From: Paraburkholderia graminis C4D1M
GTDB taxonomy: Bacteria; Pseudomonadota; Gammaproteobacteria; Burkholderiales; Burkholderiaceae
Direction of reading: 5' to 3'
Length of the DNA: 64,000 bases
Assembly: GCF_000172415.1 (NCBI RefSeq)
Contig: NZ_ABLD01000016.1
Coordinates: 1-64,000 of the forward strand
Below the pieces are notes generated by a model. It was not told the DNA's origin. It ran no database searches and saw only the letters and a list, made by a program, of their open reading frames with translations. The translations under genes were made by a program, and so were the position numbers. Position 1 is the first letter of the stretch, and each line of letters begins with the position of its first letter. Positions 1 to 8,525 of the stretch are shown here, piece by piece.

Positions 1-2102
1 CTGGAAAACATCTCGCGTCATATCGAGAACGGCGTGCCGCGCATGAAGGCCGCGTTCCTCGGCGCGCGCGAAGTCGGCTTCACGGTGATGTCGATCAGCA
101 TCTCGCTCGTCGCCGTCTTTCTGCCGATTCTGCTGATGGGCGGCATCGTCGGACGGCTGTTCCGCGAATTCGCGCTGACGCTGTCGCTCGCAATCGGCGT
201 GTCGCTGATCGTCTCGCTCACGCTCACGCCCATGATGTGCTCGCGCCTCTTGCGCGAGCCGCACGAACAGAAAGAGGAAGGCCGCTTCGGGCGCTGGCTC
301 GAACGCGGCTTTGCGTCGATGCAGCGCGGCTACGAACGCACGCTCGGCTGGGCGCTGCTGCATCCGCGGCTGATCCTGATGGTGCTGCTCGCGACCATCG
401 GCCTCAATGTGTGGCTCTACATCATCGTGCCCAAGGGCTTCTTTCCGCAGCAGGACACGGGGCGGCTGATCGGCGGCATTCAGGCGGACCAGAGCACGTC
501 GTTCCAGGCGATGAAAGGCAAGTTCTCGCAAATGATGGACATCGTCGGCAAGAATCCGGCGGTGGATAGCGTGGTCGGTTTCACCGGCGGCCGGCAGACC
601 AATTCGGGCTTCATGTTCGTCTCGCTGAAGCCCAAGAGCGAGCGCAAGATTTCCGCCGATCAGGTGATCCAGCAACTGCGCGCGCCGCTCGGCGACGTGG
701 CGGGCGCGCGCACGTTCCTCCAAGCGGTGCAGGACATTCGCGTGGGCGGACGGCAGTCGAATGCGCAATACCAGTTCACGCTGCTCGCCGATTCCACGCC
801 CGACCTGTACCTGTGGGGACCGAAGCTGACTGAGGCGCTACAAGCGCGCAAGGAACTGGCCGACGTCAACTCCGACCAGCAGCAAGGCGGCCTGGAAGCG
901 ATGGTGACGATCGACCGCGCGAGCGCCGCGCGCCTCGGCATCAAGCCCGCGCAGATCGACAACACGCTGTACGACGCGTTCGGCCAGCGCCAGGTGTCGA
1001 CCATCTACAACCCGCTCAACCAGTATCACGTTGTGATGGAAGTCGCGCCGAAGTACTGGCAAAGCCCGGACATGCTCAAGCAGGTCTATATCAGCACGTC
1101 CGGCGGCAGCGCGAGCGGCGCGCAGACCACCAACGCGCCGGCCGGAACCGTGACGAAGGAGACCACGTCCACCTCGTCGTCCACTAGCGCTTCGGCGGGC
1201 GGCACGGCGGGCACGACTGCATCGAGCGCCGCCTCCATTGCCGCGGATTCCGCGCGCAACCAGGCGATCAACTCGATTGCGACGAGCGGCAAGTCGAGCG
1301 CATCGTCGGGCGCAGCGGTGTCCACATCGAAGGAAACGATGGTGCCGTTGTCGGCCATTGCGAGCTTCGGGCCCGGCAACACGCCGCTCTCGGTGAATCA
1401 CCAGAGCCAGTTCGTCGCGTCGACCATCTCGTTCAATCTGCCGCCCGGCGTGTCGCTTTCCACGGCGACCGACGCGATTTACCAGACCATGGCCGAGATC
1501 GGCATGCCGGCGACGATACACGGCAGTTTCCAGGGCACCGCGCAGGCGTTCCAGCAGTCCATGTCGGATCAGCCGATCCTGATTCTGGCCGCGCTCGCCG
1601 CCGTGTATATCGTGCTCGGCATTCTTGTATGAGAGCTATTATCCACCCGCTCACATTCTTGTCGACGCTGCCCTCGGCGGGCGTCGCGCTTGCTCGCGCT
1701 GCTGCTCTTTCAGACGACTTCAGCATCATCGCGTTGATCGGCGTGATTCTGCTGATCGGCATCGTCAAGAAAAACGCGATCATGATGGTGGACTTCGCGA
1801 TCGAAGCGTCGCGCCACGGCCGCTCGTCGAGCGACGCGATTCGCGAGGCGTGCCTGTTGCGCTTTCGCCCGATCATGATGACGACCTTCGCCGCGATGCT
1901 CGGCGCGTTGCCGCTCGCGTTTGGACGCGGCGAAGGCGCGGAGTTGCGCGCGCCGCTCGGCATTGCGATTGTCGGCGGGCTCATCATGAGCCAGATGCTC
2001 ACGCTCTACACCACGCCGGTGGTCTACCTTTATATGGACCGGATTCGCGTGCGGTGGGAGTCGAGGAAGGCGCGCAGAGGCGGTGTCGCACCGTCTGCGT
2101 GA
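1..2102 (+). pseudogene. RND multidrug efflux permease (MdtB/MdtC type), 5'-truncated by window, frameshifted
   Basis: This is the C-terminal two thirds of an inner-membrane RND (HAE1) drug/proton antiporter. Its reading frame is open from base 1, so the gene starts outside the window. The segment just inside the edge has the typical transmembrane run ending LTLTPMMCSRLL, followed by the second periplasmic half. The frame ends at a TGA at 1630-1632, exactly where the family continues from a [16 protein letters not shown] motif. The rest of the protein ([20 protein letters not shown] and the final helices) continues in another frame from 1629 to 2102. Extra bases near 1626 and 1639 explain the shift; compensating losses near 1691-1716 garble the next helix. 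The periplasmic part also carries an unusual Ser/Thr/Ala-rich insert of about 80 residues (about 1095-1335). It may be a true pseudogene or carry local sequence errors; either way the family is clear. An ATGA overlap also allows a split gene in principle. Confidence 0.8.
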
Positions 2103-2146
2103 GGTTCTTGCATGGGATGCGCGGCGGGCTTTGAAGCCGGGCAACG

Positions 2147-2611
2147 CTAAAGCTTCTGCTCCATCGCGAGCAGAAAAATGCGCTGCCATTGCTTTGCCTG
2201 CCGCTCGTTCTGCATCGGCAGCAGCCATATGCCGTGAGCGGCGTCCTTCACCTTCAGCGCGAGTTGCCATTGCGTTTCGCGGCGCTCGACATCGGCGCCA
2301 AGCAGATCCGCGAAGATATACGCGCCGTGCTCGGCGCCGACGCGAATCTCGCAGAAGCGCTGACCCGAGGCGAGCCGCACCGAGCCCCAACTGCCGTCGA
2401 GCAAGTGCGTCCAGTTGCCGTCATGAATATTCGGCGCGACTTCCTTACGGCGGCGCAGCCAGTACGCAAGCGCGGCCATCAGCAGCAACGCTACAAGCAC
2501 GGCGACGCCCACGGCCACCGCCGTCCCCGCCGCCGCTTGTAACGCGTCGAACGCACGCACGGCGCCATACACGAGCGCGATCAGCGCAAGTAGTGCAATC
2601 AGAATCGGCAT
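2147..2611 (-). CDS. Conserved hypothetical membrane protein
   Basis: A 154-residue protein of unknown function. The first 50 residues form two hydrophobic segments (about 1-20 and 29-50). A WLRRRKE basic stretch follows, which should place the C-terminal 100 residues in the cytoplasm. The soluble part is rich in Trp and has no motif I recognise. It starts 22 bases after the stop of the peroxiredoxin gene on the same strand, so the two are probably cotranscribed. The ATG has only a weak GAGAG-like ribosome site. Confidence 0.7.
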   Translation of the reverse strand: MPILIALLALIALVYGAVRAFDALQAAAGTAVAVGVAVLVALLLMAALAYWLRRRKEVAPNIHDGNWTHLLDGSWGSVRLASGQRFCEIRVGAEHGAYIFADLLGADVERRETQWQLALKVKDAAHGIWLLPMQNERQAKQWQRIFLLAMEQKL

Positions 2612-2633
2612 CGCGAACTCTCGACAAAAATCC

Positions 2634-3194
2634 TTATTGCTTGTGCGCCGCGGCCCAATCCTTCACGGCCTTCAACGTGTTCTCGACATGCTTTTCGGGC
2701 GAAAGGCTCGTGTATTCGTAGATGATCTTGCCGTCCGGCGCGATCACGTACGACACGCGATTGGCCATCGAGCTATGCATCGGCAGGCCCGCGTCGTAGG
2801 CGCCGATCACCTTCGACTCCGCGTCCGCCGCCACCGGGAATTTGCTGCGGCACTCGCTGACGGAGAACTTCGTCAACGTGTCGATGTTGTCGTGCGACAC
2901 GCCGATCACCGTCGCGCCGTATTTGCTGTATTCGTCGACGGCCTCGGCGAATTCATGCGCCTCGATCGTGCAGCCCTTCGTGAAAGCCGCCGGGTAGAAG
3001 TACAGCACCACCGGTCCTTTCTTGAGCTGGTCGGCGAGCGAATACGTGTACGTCTTGCCGCCGAGCGACGCCTGCGCGGTGAACTGCGGCGCGGTGTCGC
3101 CGGGCTTGAGCGTCGCGCCCGCGGTCAACGACCAGGCGGCGCATGCCACCGACACGGCAGCGGCCAGCACGGCAGGCAGGAGTTTTCGTTTCAT
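2634..3194 (-). CDS. Secreted peroxiredoxin, AhpC/TSA (BCP-like)
   Basis: Thiol peroxidase that reduces hydrogen or organic peroxides. The first 27 residues form a signal peptide (MKRK, hydrophobic core, LTAGA), so it should act in the periplasm. The thioredoxin fold carries the peroxidatic motif FTKGCTIEA with Cys75, matching the FTPGCT motif of the bacterioferritin-comigratory (PrxQ/BCP) subfamily. A second Cys near residue 118 (SECRSKFP) could be the resolving cysteine. The ATG is chosen because AAAGGATC lies just before it and the signal peptide begins there; a longer upstream reading frame lacks both. A small membrane protein gene follows after 22 bases. Export of a BCP-type enzyme is less usual than a cytoplasmic location. 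Confidence 0.9.
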   Translation of the reverse strand: MKRKLLPAVLAAAVSVACAAWSLTAGATLKPGDTAPQFTAQASLGGKTYTYSLADQLKKGPVVLYFYPAAFTKGCTIEAHEFAEAVDEYSKYGATVIGVSHDNIDTLTKFSVSECRSKFPVAADAESKVIGAYDAGLPMHSSMANRVSYVIAPDGKIIYEYTSLSPEKHVENTLKAVKDWAAAHKQ

Positions 3195-3351
3195 CGGCTG
3201 ATCCTTTGAGCGTTGCGTTGATGCACGGCGTCTCCCTCGCAAAGGAGTCCGTCGGCCTTGTGCTCTATTGGACCACGTACGCAAAAAACACGCGCGGAAC
3301 GCAGCGCCGCATGCAGCAATCGGCGCAGATCAAAGAATCAGGGGCAAAGAA

Positions 3352-4686
3352 TCAGGCGGCTTCCTGCACATGCGCGCCGAACCACGCGGCCGCCGACAGA
3401 TTCAGCTCGGCCAGTATCTCCGGCGTGAGCGCGGCGAATTCCGGCGGCGCATCCGCCGAGCGCGCGATCGACGCCGCGTCGGCGCCCTCGCCGGCCGCCT
3501 CCGCGATACGCAACAGCATGCCGAGCGGCCCGCGCAGTTCGACGATCGCCTCGCGGATCTGCGCCGCGAGACCGAGCTTCTCGAGCACGGCCTTCGGCGT
3601 CGTGCCGAGCAGCACATGCACGAGCGAAAAGATGCCGGTCATGAACGCGGCGTCGGCGAATTCGTCGTCGGCGGGACGCATCCAGCTTGCCGCCAGCTCC
3701 ATGAAGCGCGAGCGCGTGGCCGCCAGTTGCACGAGCGGATCGGCGCGCCACGGCAGATCGCCGCTGTCCGCGTAAAGCAGCAGTTGCGCCCAGCGCGCGA
3801 TCTGCCGCGTGCCGGTCGCGATGATCGCCTCGCGCAACGACGCGATATTGCGCCCGAGACCAAACGCGCTCGAATTGACGAGCCGCAGCAGTTGCACGAC
3901 CACGCTCGGATTCAGCTTCAGTTCGGCTTCGAGTTCGACGATGCCCGCATCGCGTGAAAGCAGCGCGAGCAGACGCAGCAGGCCCGGCCGCGGCGAGCGG
4001 TTGCGCGGCGCGGCCAGCACTTGCGGCCGCGCGAAAAAATAACCCTGGAACAGATCGAAGCCGAGCTCGCGGGCGAGCGCGAAGTCTTCGCGCGTCTCCA
4101 CTTTCTCCGCGATCAGCGTCTTGCCCTGGCCGCGCATCGCGGCCGCAAGCTCGGGCAAATGCGCGCGCTCGGTCTGCAAAAAGTCGATCTTGACGATGTC
4201 CGCATGCGGCAGCATCGCGAGCAGTTCGTCGGACAGCGCGGTCACGTCGTCGAGCGCGACCTGGAAGCCGCCGCGCCGCAGCTCGCCGAGCCGGCGGCCG
4301 AGTTGCGCGTCGAACTGAACGGTTTCGAGGATCTCGAGCACGAAGCGCTCGGGCGGCATCACATGCACGATGTCGTCGAACAGCATGGTCCGGTCGATGT
4401 TCACGAAGCCGCGATGCGGGCCGAGCACGGCCGGCACGCCGATTCCGCCGAGCGCGCGCGCCACCACCTGCGCGGTCGCCTGCGCGTCGTTGGTCACCTC
4501 GGCGTAATTGTGGGCGCCGGCCCGGAACAGCAGCTCGTACGCGTTGAGCGCGCCCTGGCGATCGAGGATCGGCTGCCGGCCCAGATAAACGAACTGCGGG
4601 GCGGCAGCCGCGTCGGGATCGTCGCCGGACGCGTCGCGCACCTCGATGCGCCGGGCGGAGGCCCTGACCAGATGTAGTTCAGACAT
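3352..4686 (-). CDS. EAL-HDOD signalling protein (degenerate EAL)
   Basis: A 444-residue two-domain regulator of the YuxH/CmpB-like class: an N-terminal EAL-type fold followed by an HDOD domain. The first EAL signature is reduced to YELLFR, the DDFGTG loop has become LDDVT, while AEKVET and QGYFFARP remain. This pattern suggests a non-catalytic domain that may sense cyclic di-GMP or mediate protein contacts. The HDOD half (about residues 245-440) has the typical ELKLNPSVVVQLLRLVNSS segment. The chosen start (MSELHLV) opens the conserved part; the frame runs 57 codons further upstream, but that part looks like untranslated sequence. The gene is divergent from the PAS-GGDEF-EAL gene and paralogous to the EAL-HDOD gene 5 kb away. 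Such proteins often tune motility, biofilm or type IV pili; the target here is unknown. Confidence 0.85.
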   Translation of the reverse strand: MSELHLVRASARRIEVRDASGDDPDAAAAPQFVYLGRQPILDRQGALNAYELLFRAGAHNYAEVTNDAQATAQVVARALGGIGVPAVLGPHRGFVNIDRTMLFDDIVHVMPPERFVLEILETVQFDAQLGRRLGELRRGGFQVALDDVTALSDELLAMLPHADIVKIDFLQTERAHLPELAAAMRGQGKTLIAEKVETREDFALARELGFDLFQGYFFARPQVLAAPRNRSPRPGLLRLLALLSRDAGIVELEAELKLNPSVVVQLLRLVNSSAFGLGRNIASLREAIIATGTRQIARWAQLLLYADSGDLPWRADPLVQLAATRSRFMELAASWMRPADDEFADAAFMTGIFSLVHVLLGTTPKAVLEKLGLAAQIREAIVELRGPLGMLLRIAEAAGEGADAASIARSADAPPEFAALTPEILAELNLSAAAWFGAHVQEAA

Positions 4687-4984
4687 GGATCGTCGATGCA
4701 GCTTTCGAAGGACTGCACGGCAGCGGCGCGCGCCACCGCACAGGGGGTTTGCCGTATTAACGGACGTGAGGCAACTGCACTTTAACGGAATCGGCGGTTG
4801 GGAATTGCCGCCGCGCGCAGTCTCGTCCCTTACGGGATGTTTTTCTCGCGCAAGCACTAAAGATTCCAGGGCGCAGGCCGTTATCTAGTCCTGATGGGGC
4901 GGCCTGATAGTTTTTCACCGCCCTCACCTGGCGGACCGTCAAACCGCTCCGCCCGCAGACGAACACAGGTTGCCAGCGACAAAC

Positions 4985-6823
4985 ATGGAAGCGAACAGGA
5001 TCACCGCGCCCCGCCGGGGCTCCTTGCGCACGGTCGTCGACCGGCTTCTGGCGCTTGGCCGGCGCGTCGAACAGAAGCCGCAATCCAGGCCGCAAGCCCG
5101 ACCGCAAGCCGAGCCGCCCGCCGCGCTGCACTTCGAGCACGTGGTCGGCGCCGTGGACCTGCTGGCGCACGTGGACAGCGACCTGCGCTTTATCTATGTG
5201 TCCGACGCGAGCCTGCGCTTTATCGGCTATCACCGCGAGTATCTGGAGACGATCACGCTGCATGAGCTGGTTGCGCAGGCCGACGTCGCACGGCTCGACG
5301 CGCTGCTGGTCCGTGCCTCAGCCTCGGGCAATGTCGAGAAGGCGACGCTCGGGCTCATCAAGTCGCTGACCTATCCGATCACCGTCGAGCTGCGCGTGGT
5401 GCGCAACAGCCATAACGGCATCGACGGCTTTGCGATCGCCGGCTTCGACGTGTCCGCGTGGCGCGCGAGCGAGGAGCGCCTGATCCAGGCGCTGCATCTG
5501 GACCGGCTGACCAATCTCGCCAACCAGTCGGCGCTGATTCCCGCGCTGCTCGAGGCGCAACAGCAGGCCGACGCGCACGGCACGCCCGCCGCGCTGCTGC
5601 TGCTCGACATCGACGATTATCAGCGCGTGAACCGTGCGCTCGGCTACGACGCCGGCGACGACATGCTGCGCGACACGGCGCGGCGCATCCTGAACATGAC
5701 GGGACCGAACGAGACGGTCGCGCGCGTGGCCAGCGACGAGTTCGCGATTCTCGTGAAGCCCGCCGCGAACCGCACCGACGCCGCGGCCGCCGCCGAAGCG
5801 CTGGCGCGGCGTCTGTTGACCGCGATCCAGCAGCCGTATGTCTTCAGCGGCCAGCAGGTGCATCTGTCCGCGAGCATCGGCATTGCGCTCTATCCGGACG
5901 TGCGTCACGCCAACGACACCGCCGCGCACGACACCCATCTGCTGCGCTGGGCCGATCACGCGCTGCTGCAGGCGAAGTCAGCGGGCGGCAACACGCTCGC
6001 GTTCTATGTGCCGGACGACAATCCCGCCGACGCCGAGCGCCTGAAGCTGGAGGCCGATCTGTACGACGGCGTGCGCAACGGCGAGTTCTCGCTGCACTTC
6101 CAGCCGATCACGAGCAGCCGCACGCACGGCGTGGTCGGCGTCGAGGCGTTGATCCGCTGGATGCATCCGGTGCATGGACTCGTGCCGCCGTCCATGTTCA
6201 TTCCGCTCGCGGAGTCGGTCGGGCTCATCAACTTCCTCGGCAACTGGGTGCTCAAGGTCGCCTGCATGCAGTTGATCCAGTGGGACGCGCGCGGCATCTC
6301 GCTGCAATACGTCGCGGTCAACGTGTCGCCGCAGCAGTTCCGCGACCCGCGCTTCAAGGACGCCGTGCGCGAGGCGATCGAGTTGACCGGCATCGATCCG
6401 CGGCGCCTCGTGTTCGAGATCACCGAGAGCCTGCTGATGCACGACCCGGCGCACGCGAAGGTGCTGCTCGAAGATCTGACCGCGATGGGCATCCGCTTTG
6501 CCGTCGACGATTTCGGCACCGGCTATTCGAGCCTGGCTTACCTGCAACGGTTTCCCCTTGCAAAACTTAAGATCGACAGGAGTTTTGTCGAGAATCTGCT
6601 AACCTCCCGGAACGATCAGGCGATCGTCAGCGCCGTGGTCGGGCTCGCCCAGACACTCGACCTCGAACTGGTCGCCGAGGGCGTCGAAACGGAAGCGCAG
6701 CGCAGCCTGCTCACCGAAATGGGATGTGACCACATACAGGGATGGCTCGTCTGCAAGGCGCTGCCATCCGACGAACTGGCGCAGCGTTTCGAAGCGCGTT
6801 CGCTTCATCTGCACAGCGCATAG
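4985..6823 (+). CDS. PAS-GGDEF-EAL cyclic di-GMP protein
   Basis: A 612-residue cytoplasmic signalling protein with no membrane segment. A PAS-like sensor (about residues 45-165) precedes a GGDEF domain (about 175-345) and an EAL phosphodiesterase domain (about 355-605). The GGDEF signature reads ASDEF, so diguanylate cyclase activity is doubtful. The EAL domain keeps every key element: EALIRW near residue 385, NVSPQQF, EITES, DDFGTGYSSL, KIDRSFV and AEGVET. The likely net activity is cyclic di-GMP hydrolysis to pGpG, perhaps modulated by GTP and by the PAS ligand. The ATG followed by EANRIT is preferred; a TTG five codons upstream is possible. The HDOD gene follows 91 bases downstream in the same direction. 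Confidence 0.9.
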   Translation: MEANRITAPRRGSLRTVVDRLLALGRRVEQKPQSRPQARPQAEPPAALHFEHVVGAVDLLAHVDSDLRFIYVSDASLRFIGYHREYLETITLHELVAQADVARLDALLVRASASGNVEKATLGLIKSLTYPITVELRVVRNSHNGIDGFAIAGFDVSAWRASEERLIQALHLDRLTNLANQSALIPALLEAQQQADAHGTPAALLLLDIDDYQRVNRALGYDAGDDMLRDTARRILNMTGPNETVARVASDEFAILVKPAANRTDAAAAAEALARRLLTAIQQPYVFSGQQVHLSASIGIALYPDVRHANDTAAHDTHLLRWADHALLQAKSAGGNTLAFYVPDDNPADAERLKLEADLYDGVRNGEFSLHFQPITSSRTHGVVGVEALIRWMHPVHGLVPPSMFIPLAESVGLINFLGNWVLKVACMQLIQWDARGISLQYVAVNVSPQQFRDPRFKDAVREAIELTGIDPRRLVFEITESLLMHDPAHAKVLLEDLTAMGIRFAVDDFGTGYSSLAYLQRFPLAKLKIDRSFVENLLTSRNDQAIVSAVVGLAQTLDLELVAEGVETEAQRSLLTEMGCDHIQGWLVCKALPSDELAQRFEARSLHLHSA

Positions 6824-6914
6824 CGGTGCGGCTCAAGCGCTCAAGCAGCGGCATCAGCCGGCCTCGCGCCGGCATGGCATTCATTGGAACACGTATGGCT
6901 TTTGCGGGACTCAC

Positions 6915-8372
6915 ATGGTAAAGGCGGCGGTGCTCGACCGGCTCTGGACGCGAATGAGCGAGCGCGGCGATTTCCCCATGCTGTCGCAGTCGTTGCGCAC
7001 CACCATGGCGGCAATGAACAACGACGACCTCGACTTCACCGGCCTCGTGCAGGTGGTGCTGTCGGACTTCGCATTGACGCAAAAAGTGCTGCGGCTCGCG
7101 AACTCGGCCATGTACATGGCGTTCGGCGGCAATATCACCACGGTGTCGCGCGCGTTGATGGTGCTCGGCATGGATGCGGTCGGTCATCTCGTCGTCGGCC
7201 TGAAGATCGTCGATCACTTTCATCACAGCGCGCCGCGCCGCATCGACGCGAAACTCGAACTGAACCGCACGCTGCTGTCGGGCTGCGTCGCGCGCAAGCT
7301 GACGGAGCGCGGCGATCTGCGTGCCGGCGAGGAAGCCGTGGTCTGCACGCTGATGCGGCAAATCGGCAAGCTGCTGGTGGTGTTCTATCTCGACGCGGAA
7401 TGGGATCAGATTCGCCGGCACATCGAAGGCGGCACGCTCGAAGCGGATGCGTGCGTGCTCGTGCTCGGCGTGACGTTCGACGAGATCGGCGCGGAAGCCG
7501 CGGTGCGCTGGCGTCTGCCCGACATGATCCGCTCGGGCATGGGCGAGTTCGATCCGCAAGACACCGAACAGCCGCGCCAGGTGCAGTGGCTGCGCGCGAT
7601 CACCAATTATTCGACGGCGGTCGCGGACGTCCTCACGCAGCAGAACATGCCCGACTTCGAGCGCGAGGAGCGCATCGCCGAACTCGCGCAGGAATATAGC
7701 CGCGCGCTCAACACCGATCCCGAAGTGCTGCTCGAAATGAGCGTGGCGTTGGCGCGCGAGGAAGGCGGCGACGGCGTGATGCGCGAGATCGTCGAGTTGC
7801 GCGCGAATGCGGACGCAATGGCGCGCGAGGCGCTCGACCCCGAGTCGCGCATTGCGGCGGGCGTCCAGGATTTGCGCAATCTGCCTGACAGCAGTTCGCT
7901 TGCGCCGGCGCTTGGCATGGCGTCGGAAACGGTGCTCGCGGCGCTCGGCTTTGCGCGCACCGTGGTATTCGTCAAGCACAGCAACGGCACGTTCCGCGCA
8001 CGTCTCGGCCTCGGCCCGAAAATCGACGCCGCGCTGCCCAAGCTCACGTTCAGTTCCGCGTTCGAGCCCGACGTGTTCCACCTGGCCATCGCGAATTCGG
8101 TGGGCATCTTCATCGAAAATGCGCGCGATCCGAAAATGGTCGCGCGGCTGCCCGAGTGGTTCCGCCGTTCGTTCGACGACGCCCGCGCCTTCGTGCTGTT
8201 ACCCGTGGTGGATGAAACTGACCAGACGGTCGCGTTGCTCTATGGCGACTGGTCTCATACGCAGGAGCCACGCCGCATCTCGCAGAAAGAGATGAGCGTG
8301 CTGAACGAACTGGCCAGGGAGTTAGGCCGTTTTTTCGGCCTGGGGCAGATGCGGGAAATGGAGACGATGTAA
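6915..8372 (+). CDS. HDOD domain protein with C-terminal GAF-like domain
   Basis: A 485-residue regulator. Its N-terminal half is an HDOD domain (LRLANSAMYMAFGG and neighbouring helices, about residues 25-215), a catalytically silent relative of HD phosphohydrolases used as a signalling scaffold. The C-terminal third (about 330-480) looks like a GAF sensor. The start at MVKAAVLDRLW is chosen because the conserved domain begins soon after; upstream in-frame residues overlap the end of the previous gene. It lies 91 bases after the PAS-GGDEF-EAL gene and is probably cotranscribed with it. The stop codon is followed by two hairpins shared with the convergent EAL-HDOD gene. Confidence 0.85.
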   Translation: MVKAAVLDRLWTRMSERGDFPMLSQSLRTTMAAMNNDDLDFTGLVQVVLSDFALTQKVLRLANSAMYMAFGGNITTVSRALMVLGMDAVGHLVVGLKIVDHFHHSAPRRIDAKLELNRTLLSGCVARKLTERGDLRAGEEAVVCTLMRQIGKLLVVFYLDAEWDQIRRHIEGGTLEADACVLVLGVTFDEIGAEAAVRWRLPDMIRSGMGEFDPQDTEQPRQVQWLRAITNYSTAVADVLTQQNMPDFEREERIAELAQEYSRALNTDPEVLLEMSVALAREEGGDGVMREIVELRANADAMAREALDPESRIAAGVQDLRNLPDSSSLAPALGMASETVLAALGFARTVVFVKHSNGTFRARLGLGPKIDAALPKLTFSSAFEPDVFHLAIANSVGIFIENARDPKMVARLPEWFRRSFDDARAFVLLPVVDETDQTVALLYGDWSHTQEPRRISQKEMSVLNELARELGRFFGLGQMREMETM

Positions 8373-8380
8373 AGACGTGG

Positions 8381-8397
8381 CGTGATCGCTGATCACG
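8381..8397. terminator. Short perfect hairpin after the HDOD gene
   Basis: CGTGATC, a GCT loop, then GATCACG: a 7-bp perfect stem starting nine bases after the stop codon. There is no T-run, so it is a weak terminator at best. It may protect the 3' end of the HDOD transcript. Confidence 0.3.
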
Positions 8398-8444
8398 TCG
8401 CGTGAGTCTGCAATTTCTGTGTTTGCCCGACGCCAGGTGTTTTT

Positions 8445-8483
8445 AAGCTGATTTGCGAAGCTGATTTCCAAGGCTGATTTAGA
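8445..8483. repeat. Three tandem 13-bp repeats (RRGCTGATTTNNN)
   Basis: Three consecutive 13-mers, AAGCTGATTTGCG, AAGCTGATTTCCA and AGGCTGATTTAGA, lie in the convergent gap between the HDOD and EAL-HDOD genes. The first ten bases are almost invariant and the last three vary. No function is evident; this may be slippage duplication or a protein-binding array. Confidence 0.6.
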
Positions 8484-8510
8484 AGCCGGCATGCGCTGCA
8501 TGCCGGCTTC
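8482..8510. terminator. 13-bp perfect hairpin between convergent genes
   Basis: GAAGCCGGCATGC pairs perfectly with GCATGCCGGCTTC around a 3-base loop. It sits 15 bases beyond the stop of the minus-strand EAL-HDOD gene and downstream of the plus-strand HDOD gene. A bidirectional terminator is likely, although no T-run follows. Confidence 0.6.
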
Positions 8511-8525
8511 GTCGCATTAGCGGGC

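Noticed and set aside
1629-2102. A separate short transporter gene starting at the ATGA overlap
   Set aside because: The encoded piece is the direct continuation of the same RND protein, so a frameshift is more likely than two genes.
2083-2721. Plus-strand 212-codon frame over the membrane protein and peroxiredoxin genes
   Set aside because: Arg/Ala/Ser-rich shadow opposite better-supported minus-strand genes.
6711-8081. A 456-codon minus-strand frame opposite the HDOD gene
   Set aside because: Antisense shadow; the plus-strand frame has clear HDOD motifs.
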